From assembly GCA_013003075.1 (NCBI GenBank), contig JABDLJ010000004.1:62001-126000 (forward strand): a stretch of 64,000 nucleotides of DNA. The letters are read 5' to 3'. The notes under the pieces are model-generated. The model ran no database searches and was not told where the DNA came from. It saw only the letters and a program-made list of their open reading frames with translations. Each line of letters begins with the position of its first letter. Within the stretch, counting starts at the first letter, position 1. The stretch is from Paracoccaceae bacterium (lineage in GTDB: Bacteria; Pseudomonadota; Alphaproteobacteria; Rhodobacterales; Rhodobacteraceae). This document shows positions 36,499 through 45,418 of this stretch, piece after piece. Made by a program: the position numbers and the translations under genes.

Positions 36499-37932
36499 AT
36501 GTCTTCATCTTCCACGATTGTCCCGGTCATACTGTGCGGCGGTCAGGGCACGCGGCTTTGGCCGCTGTCCCGGCAATCCTACCCCAAGCAGTTCGCGCCG
36601 CTACTGGGCACCGAAAGCCTCTTTCAGAAGGCGGCGTTGCGCTTGTCGGGGCCGGGTTTTGCCGCGCCCTATCTGCTGACGCAGGATGCCTATCGCTTCG
36701 TGGTTGCGGCCCAGATGGATCAGGCGGGGCTGCCCGTTGAGGCGGGCCGGATCGTGATCGAGCCGCAGCCGCGCGGCACCGCGCCCGCCGCTCTGGCCGC
36801 AGCGCTGCTTGTCGCGCAGTCCGATCCCGACGCCCTGATGCTGCTCGCGCCGTCCGACCACGTGATCGCCGACCCCGCCGCCTTCGCCAGTGCGCTCGAG
36901 AAGGCGGCCACCGCCGCCAAGGACGGCGCGATCGTCCTCTTCGGGGTGCCGCCGACGCGCCCCGAGACGGGCTATGGCTATCTTGAGCTTGGTCCGGAGG
37001 CCCGCGCGCCCGTCCAGCCGCTTGCCGGCTTTCGGGAAAAGCCGGGCACCGACGAGGCAAGAGCCATGGCCGAAAGCGGCAGGCATCTGTGGAACGCGGG
37101 GCTTTTTCTGTGCAAGGCGCGCAGCCTGATCGCCGCCTTTGAAGCGCATGCGCCGGACTATCTGCCGCCCGTCACCGCTGCGGTCGAGGGCGCCGCGCCC
37201 GATCTTGGGTTCCTGCGGCTTGCCCCCGGCACCTGGGGCGGTCTTGAGGATCGCTCGCTTGACTACGCGGTGATGGAAAAGGCCGCCGGGCTTTCGGTGG
37301 CGCCGCTGGATGCGGGCTGGTCCGATCTGGGCGACTGGGCGGCGGTTGGCCAGCACATGGCGGCGGACGCAAAGGGCGTTTCGACGTCTGGGCCTGTGAC
37401 CGCGGTGGACTGCCAAGATGTCGTGTTGCGATCGGAAAGCGAGGCGCTTCAGCTTGTCGGGATCGGCCTGAGGGATGTGATCGCCGTTGCGATGGACGAC
37501 GCGGTGCTGGTCGCCGACAGCAGCCGGGCGCAAGAGGTGCGCGAGGCGGTCGAGGCGTTGCGTGCGGCCGGCGCGCCGCAGGCCGACCAGTTGCCGCGCG
37601 ATTACCGCCCCTGGGGCTGGTACGAGACGCTGGTGTCGGGCGACCGCTTCCAGGTCAAGCGCATCGTGGTAGAGCCGGGCGGGCAGCTGAGCCTGCAGTC
37701 GCACCTGCATCGCGCCGAGCATTGGGTCGTGGTCGCCGGCACCGCCAAGGTCACGATCGAAGAGACCGAAACGCTGGTGACCGAAAACGAAAGCATCTAC
37801 GTGCCGCTGGGCGCGCGCCACCGGCTTGGCAATCCCGGAAAGGTGCAGCTGACCCTGATCGAGGTGCAGACCGGGCGCTATCTGGGCGAGGACGACATCA
37901 CGCGGTATGGCGACATCTATGCGCGCAAATAG
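36499..37932 (+). CDS. Mannose-1-phosphate guanylyltransferase / mannose-6-phosphate isomerase (ManC/CpsB type)
   Basis: This 477-residue bifunctional-type protein has an N-terminal nucleotidyltransferase (CGGQGTRLWPLSRQSYPKQF, then APSDHVI and GYGYLELG with the FREKP motif) and a C-terminal cupin phosphomannose isomerase domain (RPWGWYETL, LSLQSHLHRAEHWVVVAGTA). It makes GDP-mannose for polysaccharide or glycolipid synthesis, using mannose 1-phosphate from the divergent mutase. The ATG at 36499 starts just before the nucleotide-binding motif; a GTG 30 bases upstream is possible. Confidence 0.9.
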   Translation: MSSSSTIVPVILCGGQGTRLWPLSRQSYPKQFAPLLGTESLFQKAALRLSGPGFAAPYLLTQDAYRFVVAAQMDQAGLPVEAGRIVIEPQPRGTAPAALAAALLVAQSDPDALMLLAPSDHVIADPAAFASALEKAATAAKDGAIVLFGVPPTRPETGYGYLELGPEARAPVQPLAGFREKPGTDEARAMAESGRHLWNAGLFLCKARSLIAAFEAHAPDYLPPVTAAVEGAAPDLGFLRLAPGTWGGLEDRSLDYAVMEKAAGLSVAPLDAGWSDLGDWAAVGQHMAADAKGVSTSGPVTAVDCQDVVLRSESEALQLVGIGLRDVIAVAMDDAVLVADSSRAQEVREAVEALRAAGAPQADQLPRDYRPWGWYETLVSGDRFQVKRIVVEPGGQLSLQSHLHRAEHWVVVAGTAKVTIEETETLVTENESIYVPLGARHRLGNPGKVQLTLIEVQTGRYLGEDDITRYGDIYARK

Positions 37933-38370
37933 GCAAGTCGGATCTGGATGCGGTCTCGCGGTTCGGCCGCTGCGGGACGTCAGATTGGCCGTCGGCTGAT
38001 TTGCGCGCACGGCGTTGCCCTGCGGCCAGCCGGAAAACGGGCGGCGGGCTCGGCGTTTCGTGGTCTGCCGGGCGGTGAAAACCCGGTTCGGCCATTGTTC
38101 GCAAAAGCCTGCTATTAAAGATCTTTTGGTTGAATTGTATGAATATGCGCGCCTTTGACGTCTTGGGCGCGGCACGCACACCGGGTGCCGCCAAGCCCTT
38201 GCTTAGCTTGGGTTTCGGGGCTGTCTGCGTCGCTCTGCAACGGCCCTCGTGACCCATGATTGCCGGATTGGGGCCTTTCTTAGGACACAGTGTTTTGGCC
38301 TACCAAACGGCAGTCGCGGCTGTGGGCAGGGAATATCTGCCGCCTTTCGCCGCAGGAATTTGGGTGCGAG
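37933..38370. other. Long leader/intergenic region upstream of the kinase-phosphatase-GTPase cluster
   Basis: This 438-base gap has no convincing gene. It is GC-rich except for an AT-rich patch at about 38112-38147, which could hold the promoter of the kinase gene, although no clear -35/-10 pair can be assigned. A purine-rich AGGA lies 14 bases before the kinase start. No inverted-repeat operator was recognised. Confidence 0.45.
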
Positions 38371-39639
38371 ATGAAGCCTGTGGATGAAAGCCAAGGCGCG
38401 GAGGCGCAAGTAGGATTTGCCGACGAGTTGAAGCCGGGTTCGGCTTTGCTGGCCGGGCAATACACGATCTCTGGTTTTTTGAATGCCGGCGGATTTGGGA
38501 TCACCTATCTTGCCAAGGACAGCCTCGACCGCACCGTCGTGATCAAGGAATGCTTTCCGGGCGCGATGTGTTGCCGCCGGGTGTCGACCGTCCAGGTCCG
38601 CTCGCGCGCCCATGCCGAGGAATTCGCCGCGGTCGTCAAGCACTTCCGGCTTGAAGCGCGCAGCCTCGCTAAGCTTGAGCACCGCAATATCGTCGGCGTG
38701 CATCAGGTCTTCGACGACAACGACACCTCGTACATGGCGCTCGATTTCGTGCGCGGGCGCGACCTTCTGGACCTGATCGAGGATCCAAGCGTCTATTTCT
38801 CGCCGACCGAGGTCAAATCCATGCTGCTGAATCTTCTGGATGCCATCGGTTACGTGCATTCGCGCGACATTCTTCACCGCGATATCTCGCCCGACAATAT
38901 CCTGGTCGACGAACAGGGAGAGCCGATCTTGATCGATTTCGGCGCCGCGCGCGAAGAGGCTACCCGTCAAAGCCGGGTCTTGTCGGCGCTGCACACCGTG
39001 AAAGACGGCTACTCGCCGCAGGAATTCTATCTTTCGGGCTCCAGCCAGGTGCCGTCGAGCGATCTGTATGCGCTTGGCGCCAGCTTCTATCATCTGATCA
39101 CCGGTGAAGCGCCGCCCAACAGCCAGACCCGCGTGTCGGCCATCGCAGAAGACAAGCCCGACCCCTATGTGCCGCTTTCGACGGGCGTTCCAGGGTATGA
39201 CTGGTTCTTTCTCGATGCGCTCGATCGGGCGCTTGCGGTCTTTCCCAAGGATCGTCTTCAGACAGCGCAGGAATGGATCACCGCCATCGACGAGGAAAAG
39301 CGCCGCAAGCAGGCGCTTGAGGTCGCCAAGCACGACAAGGCGATGGAGCAGTCGATCTTCAAGATCGTTGCCGAGACGAACGAGGGGCTGCAGCCCGGAA
39401 AGCGCAAGCCCAAGCCCTCGCGGCTAGGCGATATGCCCCAGCCGAGTGCGCCGAACATGCGCAGCGCCGCGCAGCCAAGCGCCATGCAACCCGAGCATCC
39501 GCACGATGCCGCGCCGCGCGCCGGCGCCAAGAAGCCGCCGCGGCGTTCGCTGCTAAGCTTCAACTTCAGTGTGCCGCGCTGGCGCTCAAAGAACCGCACG
39601 CCCGCTGAGAGCGATGTCAATGGAAAGGCCGAGCGATGA
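38371..39639 (+). CDS. Cytosolic Ser/Thr protein kinase of the kinase-phosphatase-GTPase cluster
   Basis: This is a Hanks-type kinase of 422 residues. The glycine loop is FLNAGGFGITYLA, the ATP lysine K59 (VVIKECF), the catalytic loop H169-R-D-ISPDNIL, the metal-binding D189-F-G and the activation-segment end SPQEFY; the kinase domain ends near residue 310. The catalytic loop has Ser where most kinases have Lys two residues after the Asp. The last 110 residues are Pro/Lys/Arg-rich without a membrane helix, so the protein is probably soluble. It overlaps the FHA gene by four bases (ATGA). Confidence 0.88.
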   Translation: MKPVDESQGAEAQVGFADELKPGSALLAGQYTISGFLNAGGFGITYLAKDSLDRTVVIKECFPGAMCCRRVSTVQVRSRAHAEEFAAVVKHFRLEARSLAKLEHRNIVGVHQVFDDNDTSYMALDFVRGRDLLDLIEDPSVYFSPTEVKSMLLNLLDAIGYVHSRDILHRDISPDNILVDEQGEPILIDFGAAREEATRQSRVLSALHTVKDGYSPQEFYLSGSSQVPSSDLYALGASFYHLITGEAPPNSQTRVSAIAEDKPDPYVPLSTGVPGYDWFFLDALDRALAVFPKDRLQTAQEWITAIDEEKRRKQALEVAKHDKAMEQSIFKIVAETNEGLQPGKRKPKPSRLGDMPQPSAPNMRSAAQPSAMQPEHPHDAAPRAGAKKPPRRSLLSFNFSVPRWRSKNRTPAESDVNGKAER

Positions 39640-40976
39640 GATTTTTCAAGGATATGCTGTCCAAAAGCCAAAGCGAGGAGGATGCAGAGCCTGAAGCTCC
39701 GGCAATCCGCCCGGACGCAAAGGATGCAGGGTTCGCGCCTGATGCCTCGGCCTGGGAAGCGGCCGGCGCCGGTCCCGCGGCACCGCAGGCAGACAACGGT
39801 GATATGCCGACGCGTATCCCCCGCCCAAGGCCGCCCGAGGACACTGCAGAGGCCAGCGCGGCAGACAGCGTGCCCGATCTGCAGGATGCGCGCAGCGCGC
39901 CGTCCAAAGCCGAGCCCGCGCCTGCCGCTGCGAAAGCTTCCGAAAGCGCCGACCCCGATGGCGGCGATCTTGATGCGCTGAGGCGCGCCTTGCTGGAGCT
40001 TGGCGACACCGAAGAAGAAATCGATGCCTATCTCGCCGAGGATGCCGAAGACGAAATTGCTGGCGATCCGGCAGCCGGGATCGGCGATCCTGCCGCCGGC
40101 GCAGAGCCAGGCCAAATCCGCGGCGAAAGCAATGCCGGAAAGGCGCGCATGGAAGCCGCTGTCGCCGCCGCGATCAAGCCCGGCGCCCCGCAGCGCAAGG
40201 CCGTTGCGCGGCGCGCGTCGATTGCCAAGCAGGAGGCGCAGGAAGCTGCCCTTGGCCCGCGCCTGTCCGAACAGTCAGGCGCCGCCGAGCCGGAAGATGA
40301 TCCAATTCCCACACCCAAGATCGCAAACGAGCCGCCCGCGGCGCGCCCCGTGGCCGCCCGCAAGATCTGGGATCTTGAAGATGGCGACGACGCTCCGGAG
40401 GGAGCAGCCGAGGAACCCGCACCGAAGCCGGTGGCCGAGGTCGCGCCGGTTCAGACCGGGTCTGGCCGCGCAAGCCGTCGCGCCGGTCGCGTCAAGACCC
40501 GCCTTCTGGGCTTTCAGCCGGTGGACGATCTGGCTTCTGACATCTTCGAGACCGCCAACGGCGCTTCGAAAAAGACCGGCGGTGCAGGCACGCAGGTGAT
40601 GTTCCCGGTCGGATGGATCGTGGTTGCCAAGGGTGATGGCCGCGGCGCAAGCTTCACGCTCTTCAGCGGCGTCTCGCAGATCGGGCGTGGCGACGACCAG
40701 GCGATCAAGCTCGATTTCGGCGATACCAGCATCTCGCGCTCGAACCACGCCGCCGTCGCCTATGACGAGGAAACCGGAAAATTCTTCCTCGGCCACGGCG
40801 GCAAGTCCAATATCGTGCGCCTGAACGGCAAGCCGGTGCTGTCGACCGAAGAGCTGACCAGCAACGACGTCATCCGCATCGGCGAGACGACCTTGCGCTT
40901 CATTGCCCTGTGCGGTGAAGATTTCGACTGGATATCCGATGCCGACGAGACGGCAGGGCAGGCTGCGGTCGGCTAA
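39636..40976 (+). CDS. FHA-domain protein with long disordered acidic N-terminal region
   Basis: The C-terminal part (about residues 325-430) is a forkhead-associated domain with its phosphothreonine-binding residues: QIGRGDDQ (Arg351), SISRSNHAA and RLNGKPV. The first 320 residues are Ala/Glu/Asp/Pro-rich, low in hydrophobic residues and probably unfolded, except for a basic stretch around residues 170-210. FHA domains bind phosphothreonine peptides, so it should bridge the kinase to other cluster proteins or to itself. It lies between the kinase gene (ATGA overlap) and the phosphatase gene (one-base gap). Confidence 0.83.
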   Translation: MRFFKDMLSKSQSEEDAEPEAPAIRPDAKDAGFAPDASAWEAAGAGPAAPQADNGDMPTRIPRPRPPEDTAEASAADSVPDLQDARSAPSKAEPAPAAAKASESADPDGGDLDALRRALLELGDTEEEIDAYLAEDAEDEIAGDPAAGIGDPAAGAEPGQIRGESNAGKARMEAAVAAAIKPGAPQRKAVARRASIAKQEAQEAALGPRLSEQSGAAEPEDDPIPTPKIANEPPAARPVAARKIWDLEDGDDAPEGAAEEPAPKPVAEVAPVQTGSGRASRRAGRVKTRLLGFQPVDDLASDIFETANGASKKTGGAGTQVMFPVGWIVVAKGDGRGASFTLFSGVSQIGRGDDQAIKLDFGDTSISRSNHAAVAYDEETGKFFLGHGGKSNIVRLNGKPVLSTEELTSNDVIRIGETTLRFIALCGEDFDWISDADETAGQAAVG

Positions 40977-40977
40977 C

Positions 40978-41907
40978 ATGCAATTCGATGTCGCCTCTGC
41001 AATAAACAGGGGCCGGCGCGACTATCAGGAAGACGCGCTGGCCACTGATTTCCCGCTCGGCGGAGAGGTTGGCTTTGCCATCCTGTCCGACGGTATGGGC
41101 GGGCATGCAGCCGGCGATGTCGCCAGCAAGATCGTGGTTACCGAGGTGTTCAGCGAGCTCAAGCTGCAAAGCGGAAACGCGGCGCATCTTGCCGATAACA
41201 TCTGCCAGATCCTGCGCGGCGCGGTGCGCGTCGCCAACGAATGCGTCAAGGCGCATACCGACGATCACAGCGAAGCGGCCGGCATGGGCGCAACGCTTGT
41301 CGCGCCGGTGGTGTTCGGCGACCGGCTGCACTGGATCTCGGTCGGCGACAGCCCACTGTTTCTGTTCCGCGACGGCGCTTTGGCGCAACTCAACGAGGAC
41401 CACTCGCTTGCGCCGCAGATCGACTTCATGGTCGACAAGGGGCTCATGGACCCCGACGAGGGCCGCTTTCACCCCGATCGAAACAGCCTGACATCGGTTT
41501 TGATCGGCGGCGATATCGAACGTATCGATTGCCCCGAAAAGCCGGTGCAATTGCAGGACGGCGACACCCTGATCGTGGCCAGCGACGGGCTGCAATTTCT
41601 CAGCAATGAGCAGATCACCACGGTGCTGAAGCATTATGGGGACCGCAGCAGCGCAGAGATCGCGGACCTGCTTCTGGAGGCGCTGGAAAACCTCGGCGAT
41701 CCCGATCAGGACAACGTGTCGTTTTCCGTGATCAAGGTGGAGCATTCGGCACGCAGCGCGCGTGCCGCCGTGTCACAGATCGATGCGGTCGAACCGGACG
41801 CGAGCCACCGCAAGACTTCCGGGTCGATGGTCGCCCGCTGGCCATTCAAAGGCGGCAAGACCGTGTTCTCCTCGGCGCGTAATCTTCGCGGGAACCGCCA
41901 GGCATGA
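40978..41907 (+). CDS. PP2C-family Ser/Thr protein phosphatase
   Basis: This 309-residue protein has a complete PP2C catalytic domain: RRDYQEDA, LSDGMGGHAAGDVAS, GMGATLV, WISVGDSPLFLFRDG, IVASDGLQF and DQDNVSFSVI, including the metal-binding aspartates. The final 60 residues are basic and probably flexible. It should reverse phosphorylation by the kinase two genes upstream. The stop overlaps the next gene's start by four bases (ATGA). Confidence 0.9.
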   Translation: MQFDVASAINRGRRDYQEDALATDFPLGGEVGFAILSDGMGGHAAGDVASKIVVTEVFSELKLQSGNAAHLADNICQILRGAVRVANECVKAHTDDHSEAAGMGATLVAPVVFGDRLHWISVGDSPLFLFRDGALAQLNEDHSLAPQIDFMVDKGLMDPDEGRFHPDRNSLTSVLIGGDIERIDCPEKPVQLQDGDTLIVASDGLQFLSNEQITTVLKHYGDRSSAEIADLLLEALENLGDPDQDNVSFSVIKVEHSARSARAAVSQIDAVEPDASHRKTSGSMVARWPFKGGKTVFSSARNLRGNRQA

Positions 41908-43145
41908 CCGCAGATCCTGCCTTGCCTGATACCGCCACCCTGCTGCGGCAGCTTTTGGCGTCCGGGCGCTTGCCCAAGGGCGCGGGCCCGCGCGGTGAGA
42001 AGATCCTGGCGCAGCTTCTGGCGCCGGTCCGGGTCTCGGTGTTCGGTACTCCGAACTCAGGAAAATCAAGCCTTATCAACTTGATGGCAGACGAAGTTCT
42101 GCTTCCGGACGGGCTTGCCCTGCCGCCATTGCAGATTGCCTATGGCGATCAGCCGAAAACCTTCGCAACCCTCGCGGACGGCTCTGAACACCACGAGGAC
42201 GGTTTTGATCCCTTCCGCCTGTCGGAACTGGAGCCCGCCTTTGCCGAGGTCGCGCTGCCGATCCCGGCGCTGCGCCATATCCGCCTGCTGGAGGTGGTCG
42301 CCGACGAAAGCCTGCGCGACCAGCGCGCGGCGGTGAAGTGGGCCGCGCCGCGCAGCGATATCGCGCTTTGGTGCACGATCGGGTTCGAGCCGCATGAGCA
42401 AGAGCTTTGGGGCATGGTGCCGGACACGCTGAAAGACAACAGCTTTCTCGTCGTGACCATGGCAGACCAATTGGCCGCCGATGGTATCCTGAAGACCCAT
42501 GTTGGCAACGTCACCGCCATCGCGGGCGACGAGTTTCAAGGGGTGTTTCCCGTCGCGCTGAAACAGGCGCTGGCAACATCTGGTCCGAGCGGCACGCCGG
42601 ATGGCGATACACGCGCATCAAGCGGCGGGCCGACGCTGGTCTCCAACATCATGCGCTATGTCGATCGCGGCCGCCAGGCCCGCGACGATGCCGCCTTGAT
42701 GTTCCTGTCGCGCTTCGATGCGCTGCCGCAACCGGTCGACGAGGCGGAAAGCGCCCGACAGCCTGGGCAGGATTCAGCCGCCGACAGACAAGCCCAGGCG
42801 CGCCCGGTGCGCGCCGAGCCAGCGCGCCACGTGGAGATCTGCGAGACCGCCTATGACTACCTGCGCCGCAGGGCCGTCGGTCTGTCCGAGGCGCTGCCGG
42901 AACTGGGCGCTGCGCCCCACAGCAGTGTTCTGGGCTACTGCGTTGATACCATTGAGCATTTAACGGATCTGGTGCTCGACCCCGACAGCGGGGACCAGGA
43001 TTTCGAGCAGCTTGCCGATCACGTCTCGGAGGCCTCCGAGATGATGCTGCTGTTGCAGCTTGAAAACCAGGCTGGCCCGGCCGCCGACGCGGTCACGCTG
43101 CTCTTGCAGCTCAAACGCGATTTCGAAGAGCGCATCGTCGCATAA
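41904..43145 (+). CDS. P-loop GTPase-like protein with degenerate G3/G4 motifs
   Basis: This 413-residue protein has an intact P-loop, GTPNSGKSS (residues 48-56), after a short helical N-terminus. The expected DxxG switch is replaced by VVADESLRDQ, and the NKxD base-recognition motif is not found (only VVTMADQ in that region), so nucleotide binding may be retained with altered or absent GTP hydrolysis. A Gln/Pro-rich linker near residues 275-310 leads to a helical C-terminus. It is encoded in overlap with the phosphatase and resembles the two other GTPases of the cluster in size and layout. Confidence 0.7.
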   Translation: MTADPALPDTATLLRQLLASGRLPKGAGPRGEKILAQLLAPVRVSVFGTPNSGKSSLINLMADEVLLPDGLALPPLQIAYGDQPKTFATLADGSEHHEDGFDPFRLSELEPAFAEVALPIPALRHIRLLEVVADESLRDQRAAVKWAAPRSDIALWCTIGFEPHEQELWGMVPDTLKDNSFLVVTMADQLAADGILKTHVGNVTAIAGDEFQGVFPVALKQALATSGPSGTPDGDTRASSGGPTLVSNIMRYVDRGRQARDDAALMFLSRFDALPQPVDEAESARQPGQDSAADRQAQARPVRAEPARHVEICETAYDYLRRRAVGLSEALPELGAAPHSSVLGYCVDTIEHLTDLVLDPDSGDQDFEQLADHVSEASEMMLLLQLENQAGPAADAVTLLLQLKRDFEERIVA

Positions 43146-43333
43146 AATTGACACCAGTTTGGGCCTGCCTGCCTGATTGTTGCCCAAGTCTGGCCACTAT
43201 AACGGGTAAGTTTCCAAGGCATATGTACCTGTAGCGATTGCTTTTTAGCCGGAGAATAACTTCCGGACACATGAGGGACTTACGAGATCGGCCAATTTTA
43301 TCGGGCCGGGATCGCATAAAGGGTAGATGCAGG

Positions 43334-45418
43334 ATGAATGCCGAACGCCGGATAGATGAGGCAACTTCTCAGATCGCGCCGGTGCAGGCGGGCTATCTGA
43401 ACAGTGGGCTTGAGGGCCTGAGCGCCTTCGCCGGAAAACTCAAGATGCTGGACGAGGCGCTGATCGATCTTGCCGAGATCGGCGACGAGGTCACGTCGAA
43501 AGGCGTGCGCCGCCTGCGCCAGCAGGTCGCCGCGGCCGAGCCGTCGATCACGATGATCGGGCAGGTCAAGGCGGGCAAGACCTCGCTGGTCAACGCGATC
43601 ATCGGGCTGCCGGACCTGTTGCCGGCCGACGTCAATCCCTGGACGTCCGTGGTCACGTCGCTGCATCTCAGCCCCAGCGGCTTTGCCTCGGACAAGCGCG
43701 CCTCATTCAAATTCTTTGACGGCGAGGACTGGGACCGGCTTCTTAGTCGCGGCGGGCGTATCGGCGAGCTGGCAAACCGGGCCGGGGCCGATGACGAGTT
43801 GGAGAAGATCCACAACCAGCTGGCCGAGATGCGCGAGAAATCCCGCAAGCGGTTGGGCCGCAAGTTCGAGCTTTTGCTTGGGCAGACCCATGATTACGGC
43901 TATTTCGACGAGGACCTGATCGAGCGCTATGTGTGCCTGGGCGACGATTTCGAGCTTGAGCGCGACACCAGCAACACCCAAGGCCGCTTTGCAGATATCA
44001 CCCAATCGGCGGATATCTTCATCGAGCGGCCCGATCTGCCGATGCCGCTTTGCATCCGCGACACGCCGGGTGTCAACGACACGTTCATGATGCGCGAGCA
44101 GATCACAATCCGCGCGATCCGCGAAAGCCGGACTTGCGTTGTGGTCCTGTCGGCGCACCAGGCGCTGTCGGATGTCGACATGGCGCTGATCCGGCTGATC
44201 TCGAACGTCAAATCCCGCGATGTCGTGATCTTCGTCAACCGCATCGACGAGCTGGCCGACCCGGCCACCCAGGTGCCAGAGATCGAGGCCTCGATCCGCA
44301 ATACGCTTGCCGACCATCAGGGCCCGGCAGATGCCGAGATCATCTTCGGCAGCGCCTACTGGGCGAACAATGTTCTGGTGGGCCAGCTTAGCACGATGGC
44401 CGGCGCCAGCACATCGTCGCTTCTGAACTGGGCCGAGCACGATCTGAAGGACACCAAAATCGACACGCCGCAGGAAATGATCTGGGAGTGCTCGGGCATT
44501 CCCAAGCTCTTCCGCGCGCTGGCGGCCCGGATCGAAGAGAATACCGGCCGCGAAGTGATCGGCAAGTCGGTGCGCGCCGCCTCGAACCTCTTGAATGGCC
44601 TGCGCGCCTCCAGCCAGATCCTCGATATGCGGGACGGCCTGTCGCTTCTGCCCGATTTCGACCGGACCGCCCTGTTCGAAGAGTTCGACCGCGTCGAGGC
44701 TGAGTGCCTTGAAGACCTGGCGCAGCGCTTTGCCAAGGTCGAAGCGGATTTCGAAAAGCGGCTTGATCGCTCGCACAAGGGCTTTCTGGATCGCGCGACT
44801 GCCTCGCTGATCAAGCATCTGGAAAGCTTCGGTGAAGGCACGGTCTGGAAATACGACCCATCTGGCTTGCGGGTTCTTCTGCGCTCGACCTATCGGGTCT
44901 TCGGCAACAATGCGCGAAAGACGATGGAGGACAGCTTTGCCGCGACCGCAGAGCGGATGGTTGATGTCTACCTGCGCGCCTTTGCCGTTCCGGCCGAAGA
45001 CGTCAAGATCGAGCCTCCGGTTGCCCCCAGCGTGCCGCCGCCGGTGCTTTTGGGACAAACCATCGCGCTTGATCTGATGTCGGGCTGGTGGAAGCGCTGG
45101 TGGTTCCGCCGCCGCGGCTATCGCAGCTACGCGGTGGATTTCGCCGAGATGATCAAGGCCGAAACCGACCCGATCGTCGCCGGGCTGAAGACAGACCATG
45201 CGCAGGTCGTCTCCAAGCTGGCCGCCGACGCCGTGAAGGAATTCCTTGAAAGCCAGCGCCAGATCCTGATGGGACTTGCCGACAGCGCGGACGGCGATGC
45301 CGCCGCTCTGAAGAAGGTCGTGGGCGGCGCCAACGATCCGCGCAGGCGCGGGATCGAAGACACGCTGTTCGATCTTGGCCGCTATGCAGAACCCGAAGAA
45401 CTAAGGGCAATCGCATGA
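43334..45418 (+). CDS. Dynamin-like large GTPase
   Basis: This 694-residue protein has an N-terminal helical segment, then the G domain: P-loop GQVKAGKT at 76-83, D243-TPG switch and N302-RID base motif. A long helical region follows (about 390-560), then a Pro-rich turn and a Trp/Arg-rich stretch, SGWWKRWWFRRRGYRS, which could insert in or touch membrane, and a final helical part. This layout is that of bacterial dynamin-like proteins (CrfC, LeoA types). The start at 43334 follows an AGG but an ATG at 43271 is possible. It overlaps the next GTPase gene by four bases. Confidence 0.78.
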   Translation: MNAERRIDEATSQIAPVQAGYLNSGLEGLSAFAGKLKMLDEALIDLAEIGDEVTSKGVRRLRQQVAAAEPSITMIGQVKAGKTSLVNAIIGLPDLLPADVNPWTSVVTSLHLSPSGFASDKRASFKFFDGEDWDRLLSRGGRIGELANRAGADDELEKIHNQLAEMREKSRKRLGRKFELLLGQTHDYGYFDEDLIERYVCLGDDFELERDTSNTQGRFADITQSADIFIERPDLPMPLCIRDTPGVNDTFMMREQITIRAIRESRTCVVVLSAHQALSDVDMALIRLISNVKSRDVVIFVNRIDELADPATQVPEIEASIRNTLADHQGPADAEIIFGSAYWANNVLVGQLSTMAGASTSSLLNWAEHDLKDTKIDTPQEMIWECSGIPKLFRALAARIEENTGREVIGKSVRAASNLLNGLRASSQILDMRDGLSLLPDFDRTALFEEFDRVEAECLEDLAQRFAKVEADFEKRLDRSHKGFLDRATASLIKHLESFGEGTVWKYDPSGLRVLLRSTYRVFGNNARKTMEDSFAATAERMVDVYLRAFAVPAEDVKIEPPVAPSVPPPVLLGQTIALDLMSGWWKRWWFRRRGYRSYAVDFAEMIKAETDPIVAGLKTDHAQVVSKLAADAVKEFLESQRQILMGLADSADGDAAALKKVVGGANDPRRRGIEDTLFDLGRYAEPEELRAIA

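Noticed and set aside
38371-41907. Type VI secretion regulatory module (PpkA-Fha-PppA)
   Set aside because: The kinase lacks a membrane segment, and no tssB/C, hcp, clpV, vgrG or tssM gene is present; the neighbours are GTPases instead.
43249-43266. Small hairpin CCGGA/TCCGG and TATAAC box (43198) as a promoter-terminator element within the cluster
   Set aside because: The -35 spacing does not fit and the stem has only five pairs; it is noted only as part of the 188-base gap before the large GTPase gene.
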